This document shows, piece after piece, positions 43,850 to 57,498 of a stretch of 64,000 bases of DNA. The notes below the pieces were generated by a model. That model did no database searches. It worked only from the letters and a program-made list of their open reading frames with translations, and was not told the DNA's origin. Every line of letters begins with the position of its first letter. The first letter of the stretch is position 1. Both the position numbers and the translations under genes were made by a program. The stretch is from Chrysoporthe austroafricana (Eukaryota > Ascomycota > Sordariomycetes > Diaporthales > Cryphonectriaceae): positions 2,412,383 through 2,476,382 of the forward strand of contig JYIP02000004.1 of the NCBI GenBank assembly GCA_001051155.2, read 5' to 3'.

Positions 43850-45600
43850 TAGGAGCTGGTGTTTGTTCGTGCATACCCTGCCTTCAAGGTGTTCTTCAAG
43901 CAGTGGAGTTCATCCTGGGTTCCCAACTGTGTCCTCAAGTGCCTCATTTATAATTATGAACTCCTAATAATGTTTCAAGGTGTTCTACATATGAGAGGAG
44001 ATCACGGCTTGGGGATGGATTATCAAACATGCCCTTGTCCTCCTGAGACAGTGCCATCATGGAGACATGTTCACAGCTCACTGCGGGGTGCTCAAGTATA
44101 CCATATTGACTGATATGGGGGATCGATTGATTAGCTTTTGTCTGAATGTTGCACATGATTTCCGACTGATTTTCCGTCACTTCTTTTTCTTCATTGCTAG
44201 ACCCATTTAGTGCCCCCTCCCTGCCTTTTTGTTTTTCTTGATGAGTCGGCAGCAGTCTATAAATCAGACCAGCTTGCAATCAGCGCAAGACTATCTTAAT
44301 CCAGGTATCTAGGTAGGTCTTACCATTCTTGTTCCCCTTGTTATTCCCACAAAATTCCGCCAATGGCCCTGATCATGACCTTGAACGATCATTATTGCCT
44401 TTGAATTTGCCCAACCCCCTCCCTCCCTTTTTTTTTATTTCAAGTAATTTGGTTCGTGGATTATCCACATAGTCCTGGGTTCCTGAACATATCTTCTCTA
44501 ATATTGCATAGCTTACAATCTATTCAAAACTTCGTTGGGCCGCCCTAAAAGTTTATTTTTGGGTTTCATTACTGGGGATGATATTATTCATTCGGTGTTA
44601 AAACTCGGTTTTTGATCATCAATCCTCGGTCTACTGACCTCGAAGTCATTTATTTCAGATATAACAGCAGGCATGGGGTCTTCCAAGTGGTCTCGGCACT
44701 CTAAATGATTACCCGGTTGTGTCCACGCTGCATAACAGTCCGAGTTGTACAATGATCAATGGAAGTCCATCTTAAGAAACATTCACGAGTACATGACCAA
44801 TAGCTGAGGTAGGCTGGCCGCTTCCTGTCTTCCATCACTGGGAAGACGCATATACTATTTCTGAGTGTTTCCAGGGCTAAACTGGACAGTTTTAGCTCTT
44901 GTTACCAACCGATTGAGTGCACTCTCTGCTAAGCAGTTCTATCGTTTGCTTCCTTGAGCGCTCTGTATAATGGCCGAGAGCAAGGATTGCCTATGCACAT
45001 ATAGATTCTGTACGAATTCAATGGTCTTCTTGATCCGAAGTATCCTTCTTAATTAACAGTTATCTGGGACATAACATTTCTCCTAGAGCTGATCATCGCA
45101 CCCAAGCAACGTGTTCAAATTGATAGCCTCTTTCGTTAACAGACTTCCACGAATATGCAGTCCACCTCATTGACAGCACTTGTTGGTCACGAAGCATCAT
45201 ACCAGCTTTAGAGTTTACTAGCGTGGATGCATTTCCATTACTGGAGTTATATGGTCAGGATTGAGTTCGGCATGCCCATCCCAAAAGCCTCTAATTAACG
45301 ATAGGTCCAGGAAACATATTCGATCACTGGAATAACCATCGCGATACTCTTTTTTGGTCCAGATCAAGGTCTGTGCAATCTATACCATCTTCAGCTCAGT
45401 TCAAACAATCTAGAACACATTTGTCATTCAGTATTTTCACTGTTGCACTCGCATTCCTGATGCATATCGTTATTCTGGGTCTATTTTTCCATGCAGCGCT
45501 TTAGGCTTTGAGGGTCTTGCCATTGTCGTCCCCTTCCACTATCACTCTCTTGTCCACCAATGTGATGTGATTCTATTGCTGTTCACATTTTCCAACTGTA
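43850..45600 (-). mobile_element. AT-rich degenerate retroelement relic (possible Ty3/gypsy-like)
   Basis: Base composition turns clearly AT-rich here, compared with GC-rich genes on both sides. On the minus strand one frame shows long coding-like stretches broken by many stops. The segment at about 45060-44990 (ILRIKKTIEFVQNLYV), preceded by a YVPDN-like piece near 45090, resembles the zinc-binding region just before the integrase core of Ty3/gypsy polyproteins. A piece near 44690-44610 (HLEDPMPAVISEINDFEV) is placed where the polyprotein tail would be expected. A separate open frame lies at 43944-44279. No catalytic motif, no long terminal repeats and no intact frame were found. AT enrichment and stops are what repeat-induced point mutation produces. 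The class is an inference from short resemblances. Confidence 0.4.
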
Positions 45601-45935
45601 TCTAGGTATTCCCACTCTCTTGTGCTCTGCGAGTAATACTGAACAGAGATCGCACTCCGGAGCTTGCCTGGGGGTCTTCAACTCCAACCACGACGACTAC
45701 CACCCTCTCTTTCGTGATTCTTCTGTCCCACTGCTTAGACTGAACTCTGAGAAACCTTGTTCTCTCACTACTCTCACTTCCTTGACCTGCCAGCCTGACA
45801 TTTTCCTCTCTCCACTACATCTTTGGGAATCCATGGCGGTCATAGTCAGGAGCCTGCCTGGGAAGTCCTCACCAGCCTTGACGACGACCACTACGGCGAG
45901 GACCCCTATCCCTCTTCCCCCAGCCTGCCATCCGT

Positions 45936-45957
45936 TCCATCCATCCATCCATCCATC
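45936..45957. repeat. CCAT tandem repeat
   Basis: Five consecutive CATC/CCAT units lie about 75 bp upstream of the start of the proline-rich membrane protein gene, probably in its 5' UTR. Confidence 0.8.
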
Positions 45958-46030
45958 GCTTGAAAGAACCACCCAATAGCCTTCCTCACCAACAACACCT
46001 ACGATCCGCCCGCCCCAGCAGACGTCCACC

Positions 46031-46678
46031 ATGTCTGCTGTCACCAAGCCATGGATTATCATGGCCATCGTGCTCTCGGTCATGCTCGGTGTCTTCATCT
46101 GGTGGTGCGTCCACGTGGAGCGAGGTCGTGCCCGCAGCAACAGCCGCGGGCACGAGCTTCGCACCCTCGCCGTGCCCCGGATCCTCCCCCAGTTTCTCCC
46201 AGTCCTGGTGCCCGCCCCGACGATCAGCCCTCCCCCGGCCTCGACGTTTCCCATCACCTTCATGGGCCTCCCTCCGCCCCCTCCGCGCCCGCCGACGGCC
46301 GCCACGCCACGCTCTCCACGACCGACCCCCGCCCCGTCCGCGCCAGGAAGCAGCGAGCCTCGCGGCGCCCAGCGCAGCCCGCGCATGCCACCCCCCGGGC
46401 GCGCTGCGACGATCTCCGACGGCGGCACGGACGGCGACGAGTCGCTGTCTCCTCCTGTCCCGCGTCGTGGCCGCACCATGGGCCGCACCGGGGGCTCCGC
46501 GAGGCGCTCCTACTACCCGTCGCCGCAGAGGGGTCACGTACGCCCTGGGCAGCCTGCGTCCCCGTCCAGCCCGTCGGTCGCCAGTCCCGTCTGGTCTCCT
46601 CAGCCGTCTAGCACGGGCGCCGTCTGCTCGAATGGGTCTGACGAGGGCGGCGAGCGTGGTCAGTCGCGAAGGGGCTGA
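46031..46678 (+). CDS. Proline-rich single-pass membrane protein (hypothetical)
   Basis: A single-exon frame of 215 codons starts in good context (CCACCATGTC). It begins MSAVTKPWII and has one hydrophobic segment at about residues 8-27 (PWIIMAIVLSVMLGVFIWW), then a basic stretch and a long Pro/Ser/Arg-rich tail with PPPPPRPP near residue 80. This suggests a small protein with one N-terminal anchor and a disordered tail. I recognise no family. Codons are GC-rich like the housekeeping genes and unlike the AT-rich block just upstream. Both other frames here are also open because of the GC bias, so the call rests on the start context and the clean membrane segment. Confidence 0.5.
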   Translation: MSAVTKPWIIMAIVLSVMLGVFIWWCVHVERGRARSNSRGHELRTLAVPRILPQFLPVLVPAPTISPPPASTFPITFMGLPPPPPRPPTAATPRSPRPTPAPSAPGSSEPRGAQRSPRMPPPGRAATISDGGTDGDESLSPPVPRRGRTMGRTGGSARRSYYPSPQRGHVRPGQPASPSSPSVASPVWSPQPSSTGAVCSNGSDEGGERGQSRRG

Positions 46679-49600
46679 TAGCGCTCAGCGCCTGGACGGA
46701 GTCGGTGAGTTCCCCTAGCAGACCACTAGGTCCCAGGACGATTTCAGGCTTCGATCTGATACACAATTGGCATAGGAACGATGTGATGCTTCCCGTTCCA
46801 ACAACGAGCATCGGTAGCGCCACGAGCCTGCTGTCCAGGTTCGAGAACATCCAAAGCCATCGAAACGACCCAAGTCTCGACCTCTCCGAAATAAGACCTT
46901 GACGACGGAACGAAATGGGGCATTGAAGACACTAGTCTTTACTTAGCAGTCTGCTTTTGCTGGGCCATCATTTCTACGATGATTTGGAAGCCTTGAAGGA
47001 ACTCGGACGCTATCTGGAAGGAGGGTCTATCAGAGGACACTGTCCCACAGAAGGCTATCGTAGAGGTTGATACGCCATAGATGATATCGCACAGGAGACC
47101 AACCCATCAGATGTGCCCGTTTGATCGAGACAGTACCAGCCCAGATCCCCACGTGATAGCCTCAGTGTTCGTGCCTAGCCATTGGAGGTGAGTCTCGAGG
47201 GTCGATGTTCCAGGTTGGAGCAACGAAGGAACAAGCCAAGCTGCGAGGATACAGACCAACGATACCGGAACCGTCACACGACTTAGTACGACAACCAGCC
47301 CTTCCCACTTGGCTTGAACTCAAAACCGCCACGAGTCAAGTAGAGGCAGGTAGCCTGAGACCGACGGCAAGACGACAGCCAGCCGGTTGCGTACATAGTA
47401 CGCGTAGCCCTCGACCGCAGGGAGCGCCGCTCTATCTCTTGCTTCCCCTTCGCTGCCTGCTGGACCCTGGACTATGTATGACAATCGAGGCGGGGAGGAC
47501 AGGCCGATGTTCCGCGCGCAGCTTCATGCGGCCGGCACGCCCGGGTACGGGGATCGGGCGAGGACATTTAAGCTGCTGCTGCTGCTAATTTAGATCGAGA
47601 TGAGTGAGGGCCTTTCAGAGCCGTGCTCTGCTAAGTGGGACTCAGACAGAAAGAGATCGCCGTTACGAGGCCACAATGCAAGCCTTTGCATCTAAAAACG
47701 TCACATGGCTGCCCGGGTTTTTTCTTCCGTGACATGAGCCTCGAAGGCGGTGCCGTGGAATCTCATCAAATGACGAGACGACGTCGGTGAAGCGGGGCTG
47801 GAGTGATTGCCGTCGACCCCGACCTGTATTTTACGCCCACAGCATGGTACCTCGAACTTGGACGCAGAATCTACAGTGACCCACCCGCCGTTTGGCTAGG
47901 CTTACGTTCTGACCTTCGGCCGCACTGTGCAGGTCGAGGTGGTCAGTCCATCGCGACCGATTGTCACTAAGGCGGGATCGTGGCGTTGGATGAAAGCAGA
48001 ATTGAATCCCGGAGGGCGCCCGGGTTGTCATGGTTGCTAATTTCTCCCGGTCTTGGTTGAAAGGAAGGAGGAAACTAGAAGACCAGACACGCATTTACCA
48101 CAGCAGATACGGAGTTGCTTCCGCCCCACCCCTAGAGAGCCTCGCGGCTGATGGGCTGGTCCTGTGTGGGACAATAACGGTGGGATTCCTACTAGGCAAG
48201 AGGCTTGGAGCGCAAGCCGCCGAGTCCCTTCTGGCTCTTGAGTGGTCCCGACGGCGTAAAGGGAGACAATGACGGCCAACGACTGGATCGCGCGTGGGGT
48301 CGCAGCAGACGGTGGCCCCGAGCAAGAACGCCCTTCTTGGCCTGTAGGTTCAATCATCTCGGTGTCTGCCGTGGTGGCGTCGGTCGGGGGAGCAGTACTG
48401 ACGGTCCCGCGAAGAGCTTCGGGACCAGGGCGAGGGGAGCGCCGAGAAGTGCCCTCGATCTGCGCTGCGAAGTCAGTGTCCTGTCGTCGGTAGGGTTCCG
48501 GACACGACTGGCTGGAAGATTCTACGCCGATCGCAGGTCACTTTGGCTTTGAATCAGGCCCAGGTCACCGGTCGACCTGGGAAAATACCGCACGGTCGAT
48601 CGATACTGAACGATTCACGCATCTAGAGTTCACCCGGCAGGTGAGCAGATGAGACGTCAGGAGGCCGTCGGCATCCAACATTCTGGCTCCAAGGAAGCAC
48701 GATTTCGAGGCTTGGCCTCAACGGCTGGGGCCCGGGCCTCGTGTTGTCGCTAGTCTAATGTGTCACGTCCTCTGTAAATCATGCCTGGATGCCTTTCGCC
48801 CCTCGTAAGTGGCCTCTGGCATGATCTCGAGGCGGGTTGATCCCTTCGCCCGTGACACTGTCAGGTAACCCTCACTGACGGCCTATCTGCATGCAGGTGG
48901 GCATGAAGCCTCGAGTGTGGTGGTGCTACCGTGATGTGGAGGAACCCCAAAGCCGGCCTAGGTGTTGGGAAGTCGTGCTCGCTTGGATGTCGAGGCACTT
49001 GTCGGAATGACAAGGTGCTCACTTGGACCATCGTAGACCAGATCGGCCTTTACACCGCGAGGAAACGCTTGCGTCATCGAACGTCCTTTTGACTGTAGCG
49101 GCGGCCCTCGACGTGCAGGTGACAAAAATGTGTTGAGAAAAGTGGACTATGGAGGGCGGGGGTTGCAGCCCGCCAGTCTGATGGAAGCCCTGGCCAACAA
49201 TGGTGGGCGTCGGGCATGTGGTTGCCCAAAACATGTGTGACTTACAGCCCCTTATGTGCCCTCGATGGGCTGACCGTCCACTCCGTCCCATGCCGCCCAC
49301 CGCGCAGAGGACGGGGTTTGCACAACAGAGCAAGGAGGTGCCGAGGCTCTCTAGCCAGGCAGGTCGCCGCCGGAACGAGAATTGCCGCACTGTAAGAACC
49401 GGCTGGGATGTAGCAGATCAGAACTTTTTCACAAGTTTCCAGAAACACATGAGCCAGGGCAAGGTTTCTGGTCTCATAGTCGAACCTTTCGAGGTTAGAC
49501 ATTCCTACTCTCGAGATGCTTCGTACAGGGCACGGGTATTGAGACGATTATGACCTGTGGTGCCAGGCGCTACGCCCGGAACATGCCCAAGCGCCTCCAG

Positions 49601-50430
49601 CGGGTGGCACTGAGGGTGCGTCGGCGTGTGTACGCGGCATAGGTGTCTCGTCAACCACTACTACTGAACATCACCTCTGGATACGAAGGTGTGGTGTCCA
49701 CTCGGTCAAGTCTTGTGCATGAGTCCGCCGCAGGCGGCGCTGTCATTTGCGAAGGTCTTGCAGAAGTGAGCACATGGCTCAGGCAAGCGAGTAGTCGAGA
49801 TCTCTCGTTTCGCGAAACGGTCGCTCACAGTGCACCACCCCTCGCAACCCCCAGATGGTGAGGGCTAGAGACCGACCAGACCACTGACTGCCACGGTTTC
49901 ATAGGCTGGGTTATGATGTCCAGCCCAGGCGGCATGCAGCCACGCAGCCTCCAGCCGATATTGAGGTGTTTGACTCCATTTCACTCCGTACAGTACATAG
50001 TCGCAGCTCGTAAGGGGGTCGGGCGGGGCGCCGGTCTCACTTCGCACAGGCGTCGTACCTGACGGGCGGTAAGATAGCCAGGCCTGCCACGCAAGGCTGC
50101 TGAGCTGCCCTAGCCTGTCGCAATCAACTGTGGATGGGTGGGATCGTCCTCCTCGTCCAAGGCAGGGTGCACCGCTTGCGGGCGGGCGTGTCTAGGAATA
50201 AACCCCGTGTGCCCCCTCGAATCGTCAGGTCTCCTCAGGAGTGGGACGACGGACGACCCGGGGGTGATCTGCTCGTCGGCCCTGCTTCCTGCTCGGTCTG
50301 CCCCTGCTGAGGGCGAGGAGACGGACCCGCGGCCGGTGAGGCCCTTGGGGGCGCCGAAGCACCCAACGGAGACTCGGGATAGGGATTGGACGAGGGACGA
50401 GGCACGAGTGGAGCGAATGAGGTGTTGGGG

Positions 50431-50506
50431 GTGGCAAGGCATGGATGGCATGGCACGGTATGGCCTGGCATGGCCTGGCATGGCCTGCCACGGCACGGCA
50501 CGGGCA
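50431..50506. repeat. Degenerate TGGCATGGCC-type tandem repeat
   Basis: A chain of 5- and 10-bp units (ggcat, ggcctggcat, ggcac) runs for about 75 bp and is purely intergenic. Confidence 0.75.
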
Positions 50507-51423
50507 TAATACCAATGGCGAGGTGCAGTTTGCAGAGAGAGAGACAGGTCTCGGTGATGAACGAGGCCTTTACGGAGTACTTTCGTGAAAGCAGGATCGC
50601 GGATGTGGAACCCCCCAGATGACAGATGTTCCATTGTTGCCCTGGCCCGACCGCAAGCGTAAGTACTGGCTGGGCACGAGTGAGCACGCTTAGGTAGGGA
50701 GCCCCCGCCCGCGCGCGCCCGCCCAGTGCTCAGTGCTACTGCCATAGTACCACATAGTGCTGGTATGTACTGACAGGACTCAGCAGCATGTGTCCGGGTG
50801 CGTGCCAAGGAAGGATCGCCCTGCAGGGTTACTCTGTAAAGAGCTTGCAGCAGGCGTCGGACGCTGGGAAGGTAACGCGACATGTTCGCTCCTCCTCCCA
50901 CGCCCACGCGTAGAGTGATCTCTGCCTTGCAGCGGCGCCTGCCAATCAGTGGCCCTGGACGAGGTGACGCCTGACTGGGGGTGTTCACGACCAGACCCCC
51001 AGACTGGACAGGCACGACGGGCTAGGGCGATGGCAACACGTCCCATGGCACACATCCTCTACACCACCCCCAATATCGTCTTGGTCAGCGCTACGCCGTA
51101 CCGACCGATTGATCTCCCTTCGCAAATTCAATATTGGGACGTGAGCTGCTTCAAGCGGCCGGGTGAGTGGGGCCTCCACGCCTCGTAAGCCCCCTCCGTT
51201 AATGCAGGGCAAGGAGTCGTCGGTCTTACTAGTGTTGGAGGAATTAGGAGGCCCGGCCGTAGGATGGACGGTAATATTCTGATGCCCGCGGATTGGCCTG
51301 GCCTGCCTGGCCTGGCTGGGAAGGGGGGGGTGGGAGGGCACGGTTACAGTGCTAAGCAGAAGAAGCTCCATACCGCACCGCAGCACTGGCCGAGGCAGGG
51401 CGGCGGGCGTCAGCCGATTGATT

Positions 51424-51454
51424 CATCATCATCCGTCTTATTATCATCATCATC
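51424..51454. repeat. ATC triplet tract
   Basis: Two short blocks of CAT/ATC triplets are interrupted by CCGTCTTATT. Intergenic. Confidence 0.6.
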
Positions 51455-54400
51455 CTCACTACCGCCGAGGGGGAAGGGGGAAGGGGCCAGCAAACAAGAC
51501 AGGCCGGCGGCGACAACAGAGGAAGCCGCGCGCCCTCGCGCACTGTGCGTCCTGTGGGGTGGGGGGCGAGCTCAGCTCTGGTCTGCACCTTCCCATCCTG
51601 CCACCCAGTACGGAAACTGCTGCAGACCCTTCCTGCCCGGACTAATAAAACTTTGCGGTGGCATCCATGGGTCCCAGAGTCCCATCTGGAATGGAAGCTG
51701 CAGCATTATCGTCATCTGCATCACCTCGAAGTCTGATCTCCGCACCTTCGCATGCTTGTTTCTCCCCCCAGCCCAGGCGCGCCCGAGGCAGGGCAGGCCC
51801 TCCTGATTACTACGATCTATTTACAAAGTCACCCCCGTGTCGCCGTGTCGCCACGAGCAGGCATCAGGGGGGTGGTCGTCCAACCTCGAGGCCCGCACCA
51901 TATCGATCACCAGGTGGAAGGCCACTTCGGCAGGACAGGGAAGCCTGCCGCTCTGCCACCACCAAGTACAAGGCATTGCGGCACTATGGAGTACGGGATA
52001 CTGGTAGCCTCCGGAACGGCTGGGAATTCCAAGCCGTCCAGCGCAGATCGCTTCGCGCGGCCCGGCTGTGCTGCCACAGTGGCCCAGACAAAGCCATGCG
52101 CATTCAAACGCATCCTACCGGAAGCCGTCCCAAATTGAAACGGCGAGAGTCTGTGATACGACCTTCCCCATACCCGATGCCAGTATTATCTGATATTGGG
52201 TCCCTTAATCACCCCGGAGAAGCAGCCACGAAATGGTCATGATCAAACCCTCGACAGGGGTTGCTGATCCCTTCCGCCTCCACCTTGGAACTCTGCTGCT
52301 ACTACTGGCAGTACTATGGTATGGCAGTGTGAGACCGCATTGACCTAGATCGGTGAGCGGCCTAGCGGCAGGTCTGGTCGAGAAGAGACCTCACGCCAGT
52401 CTCTCGAGTCAAATGCCTTTGGACCGCACTTCGCAAGATCGTCCGCTGGCCCGGAGCACCACCTATCGGATATTCCATGGCAGGTCATCCCGGCATCCCA
52501 ATCACCCCGGGGCAGCGTGGGTGTGGTAGGTATCCGCCGTTCGAGTCAACCTGGCCGCGGACGCACAAATGGGGCACAACTATGTCTTCATTCATATCAG
52601 CCTCCTTGACCCTGCGTTGTGGCCGTTGCTAGAAGGGCTGAGGGTGCGGCCTTGCGTCTGCTACACTGCACGGGGCACCAGCCAAGAGAGACGCACAGGA
52701 GACATTCTCACTTGCTGACTACCGCACTCCCCTTTCCAATGCAGGGTGCTGCAACCATCTCCTCACATCTTTCAGCATGGATGAGAAGAACGTATGTGAT
52801 TCGATCTGCTGCCGCATAGCCCTCCCACAACGAGCAGATCGCACTGCGAGATGACCCGCCGGCCGGAGTCCCACGAATCGCTGGCCGGAGATTCACACCG
52901 TCACTTTGGATCGCTTGTGAGAAATTGATTGTGCCATCCTGTGGTGGCAAGCCGGCTTCCCATAGAGTATGTGTTGCGTACCCCGTGCACATCGGAGCAG
53001 AATTGAAGACAGACCCTTGTTACTCGTGAGGGAGTCTCACCGGATGTTGCGACGCCATCGTGCGTGCAAGTCTTGCCATGGAACACTACCTTCTCATTCA
53101 GCCGAAAGCGACGAGTTTCCCGACACCTCGGACGCCCGAACAGCCAAGCGCCGTTTGGACTCCACGCAAGATGCCGCCCTGAATCTCGCAAGCGAAAGGC
53201 GAGAGTCTGTCTGAACTCGATACCTAGACCCCTGGTCCGCATGTCACACATTGACTGCCTAGCTCCGGCGAGGGCGGACGTCCCAAGCCTGAGTGAGAGA
53301 CAGGACCCGCCCGTCTTGTGGCAGAATGCACCAATGAGACACAAGCCTAGGTGTCCAACTTCGTGACGCGCTCCTACTCCTGCTGCGAGCCTTGCGCAAG
53401 CTCTCACGAAGCGTCCGCCGGGCAAGGAAGGATGCTTGCTGCAGCATAACGCGGCGCCAAGTCTCAACCCGTCTGCGTCTGGCCTGGTCTGATGTGAGAG
53501 TCCGAGAGCGCCTACGGAGCACCACACAACGCAATCTTGACTTCCTTCGCCATGACCAGGTGGGTTAGCCCTACGTAAAAGAGCACATTGAAATGCTCCC
53601 GCTTGTGCCAACCAGGCGAATCAGCCAAGGAGCCGCCGCTCCCAGTGACCGGGCCTGACAAGCTGAAGCTGAGCCTTTCATAAGGTGATTGCCAATAAGA
53701 ACCCGGGACAAACAAGCAGCAGGCATGTGGCTCACGTAAAACACGAGCCTTCCCAACAAGGGACGCTCGCGAAAGCTAATCTTGGCGCATGTATCCTTCG
53801 CAAGACAAGCAGATCCAGGTATGAAGAAACGGAGCCGGTCGCAACCACCATGATCGTCATTGGATGCTGCGTCGCGCGGCGTGGCTCGAAGGGAGTACCA
53901 CAGGAGGTTTTAATGATCGGAGCCCCCCTGATAATCTGTGATAAGGAAGAAATACGATACGATTTGTGGGGCTGTCGACAAGGCGTACCTGTTGTCCAGA
54001 GTTCTCTCTCGTGGGAGACCGGTATTTTACCTCGAAATCGCCTGACATCCTGCCTCAGCGCTCTCCCATCCGGGCAAGTGCGGGCTTGTGACGCATGATG
54101 TTCCCTTTGCACGTTTTGCCTCATGCGGACAAAGATTGTCTGGCTCTGGTTGGGGAGGCAGGTCACGGCAGAAATTAACCGCAGCGTGTCCTTGCTATGG
54201 CCTCCGATGAATGATACCGCCGACGCAAGTGAACCCCACAAGCGTTATCCCTAGATTTTCTGGGCGCCCCAGACAATGGTATGGTGGCCGCACTGTCTGT
54301 GTCGCCTAGGGTCATCGACTTTGGCGAGATTTGCCGTTTTAGGCTTCTTACCCCAACCCAGCAAGCGCAGAGGCGCAACCTGAGTCGCTGCAATCATTCT

Positions 54401-57400
54401 TTGGGAACACGGAGTCCTGCAACAGCATGGCATGGACCGTTGGGCCATGGAACAGGGCCAAAACACCATTTCGGGCAAGCGATCTGGGAGCGACATGCCG
54501 AGATTTGATAGCCTCTCACCTCATCATCTGATCAGCAGCCCCTTCTCCTTGCGCCGGGGCCCGCCTTCGCTCGAGTTCATTCCACCGAATTACTGGGTAT
54601 CTCTCATATCCGTCGGTATGGATCCAGCCTAGTTGGTCATTGAGATCCAGACCCTGATACAGAGACCGCGCGGGCCCAAATCCGCTGTCTCCATGGGCTC
54701 CCTACAAGCCTCCCTCGGATCCCTGAGCCATGTCGAAACTTAATAGCTCGACCCCCGTATCGTACCGGCTTCAGCCACGTGCCATGTCCGATTATGGGCC
54801 TGGAGGCTATAATCTTGAACTGCGGCCCATGTTTGAACATTAGGCCGGGTGAAAGGGCCGTTGTTGGAGTCAGGCGGGCTTTCTGTTGGAACCCCAACAT
54901 CAAAGGAATAACGAACGAGGCCGCTGCTGACCCAAAGTTCCTATTTCTATACACGCCTGCGGCCGAGCTGGTGCCAGGATGGCGCGGTAGCAAACGGGCA
55001 GAGGACCCCACCGGGCTTGCAAAGACGATTTGATCAGCTCTGGAAAAATCGGTCTCCCGGGTCTGCATGCAGAAGACGCCGCCTGGTCTCCACCGAGATG
55101 GTAAAATACATACTACCCTCCCACAGCGCTAAATGCAGTCGGCCTGGGGCGACACATGCTTGCTGATGCTGAGGCCACCACTTACATACATAGTACCGGG
55201 GCGCGGAGTATGAGAGAAGGACAAGGTCACGAGTTCGGGGAGGCATTAACACACAACTCCCCCCCACCACCACTTTTCATTGACCGAGACTATTGATGTG
55301 CGTTCCATCTTGCGCTGCAGGCCTTGTTGGTAACGACGGGGGAGGTACTGCTCGACAGGGTGCTGCACATGGTAACTGCTCATATTGACGATAACGACGC
55401 CTAGAATGGGTCGCCTAGCTAATGGCGGCGCAATATGCGTAAGAAAAGATCCAATGCCTCGGAGCAATGTGACTGGCTCATACGACACCGTCGAGGCAGC
55501 AGGGATCCACAGATGCCATGGCGCCGGTTCAGGTTTGGAGTCTGAGTTGATGCGAGTCGGATGAATGCTACGCCCAGCCTAGCCATAGTGGTTGCGCTCT
55601 TCCACTTGCCGGGATGGCCACTAGCTCAAGCAGGGACTCGAGTTCCTACCGAAGAGGTCGCAGTGGCCCGTATCCGGCTCCGGAAAAATCGACCTTAGTT
55701 GGCATACTGTGTGTCTTTTTCTGCCGTACGTGTCCCTCTCTCCTGTGGCTGGGCCGGGCTGGGCTGGGCCGGGGGCCACAAACACGCACGCCTGGCCTGG
55801 GGCTGTGAGTTCAAGATCGACTCTTGCTCGCGAGGCCCGTCACCCTCTCTGCTTGGTTGATAGTGTTTCGCTCGCTATCGACAGGGATGCCAGAAGAAGG
55901 GGAGGAGAAAGGGATTGGCGTCGATGCAAGTCACCATGCCCGATCGGGCACAATCTCAAGGTGTCTTGTCTTGCCTCCCTCCCGGGAGTCGTGCTAACAT
56001 GCTCGTGCTCAGCGGCCTCGGGGGAAAGGACAACCGTACCAGAAGTGCACAGCCCGTTCTGCCTGTGCCCTGTGAGGCGTGCTATCGTGCCTCCCATGCC
56101 CTGGCCTGTCCTGCCCTGCCCTGGATCAGGTTCTTTTTCCCACGACTCCCTTGGCCTCACCTTTTGCTACCGATGCAGGGGTGACCCGGGGGGGTCTGTA
56201 CCAAGTGCGCTAAGCCGCCGGGCGTGCCAGACCACATGCAAGCAACCAGTCACAAGAGAAGAAGGGGACGGAGCCGTCCCGCCGGCCCCAGACCCCATAT
56301 ACCTACCCCCAGTGCCTCCGTACAGTTGGGCCTCTTCCAGCGGTGCTTGGGTTCGCAGGAGACGAGCATGGATGGGACTTGTCGGACTGCCATTCTCACG
56401 GTATCATACCCACAGCCGCGACAAGTCCGTTCCCCACGCCTCGTGTGGATGTACTCCGTACTGTGAGGAAAGAGGTAGGGTAGGCATGAAAGGTACGTAC
56501 TCAGGTACTCTGGTACAGCCTACTGTGGATACTGTGCCCCTCCTGCCGCTCGTTCCTTCCCACATCCATCATGATGTCCATTCCACGAGCCCACCTAACC
56601 TTGTCGAGCTGGGTTGGGACTGGAACTGTACACAACAACCTTGAAGAATGAACTTCAATGACCACATCCGTGGTCCCAATGTTTATCATGTTGTCTCTAA
56701 ACTTCTCCCATCCTTATGTCACCCCCTTCTCTCTTCTATCATCATCACTGTCGTCAATCTCCAACTTGCTGTTGATGAAGGGCCCCCCCAAGCGTGCCCG
56801 CACCTCCATCCTTCCCTGCTCTGGTGACTAGAACCTCAGGTCGTCGGGCCAGCCTTACCTCACCTCGTCTCCGGCGCTCTGTCCCTCCATCCACAGTCTG
56901 CCGTGCGTTCTCGCAGTACTGGGCATCCGTGTTGAGCTGTTCGAACCTTGCATTGCGAGTGCCGGCGAAGCATCGTGGGCTCTACTAGAACCACACCATC
57001 GCCGATTGCCGAGCCCGGATCCAGAATCTTCGACCGCCGAGCTCCGCCGTCCCTCTTTGGGAACACGCTCCTCGCTGCTGGGAATTCGGTACGGAAAGGT
57101 CAGCACGATTCTGGAAACCGAGAAGCCCGCCGAGGCCAGACGGAAAGGCCCATCACAGAGCTCTGGTGATGGTGGCAGCGAGATTCTGGTGAAACAGCAT
57201 CTTCAGCCGTCGTGCGACTTTCCGAGCTGGGGACCTCTGGTTGCCCTCGTGGCTGCTCCAGAGCTGCCGACTAGGAAAAACCCAAGCTTCAACGGGGACC
57301 GCAGCTCGCTTTCTGTTGACTGGGCATTGACTCAAACGTACAATAGGCAAGGGCTAGAAGAACTCGACAATTGGGGATTTTCTGCGAATGCCTAGGGGAA

Positions 57401-57491
57401 ACCACCACCAATGACGCACCTCGACTGTTAGACAATACGAAGCCGATTATTTTGCACAAATCCTCTCTCCCCCTCCGAGATGGTCGACAGC

Positions 57492-57498
57492 TATAAAA
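57492..57498 (+). promoter_or_regulatory. TATA box of cyclin gene
   Basis: TATAAAA lies 115 bp upstream of the cyclin start codon, with pyrimidine-rich sequence between, as expected for a fungal core promoter. Confidence 0.55.

Noticed and set aside
50110..51015. 301-codon minus-strand ORF
   Set aside because: It is built partly from the translated TGGCA repeat and has no domain or plausible hydrophobic core. It is likely chance.
55709..56644. 311-codon plus-strand ORF
   Set aside because: Cys/Pro/Arg-rich low-information translation without start context or homologous look; other phases are equally open.
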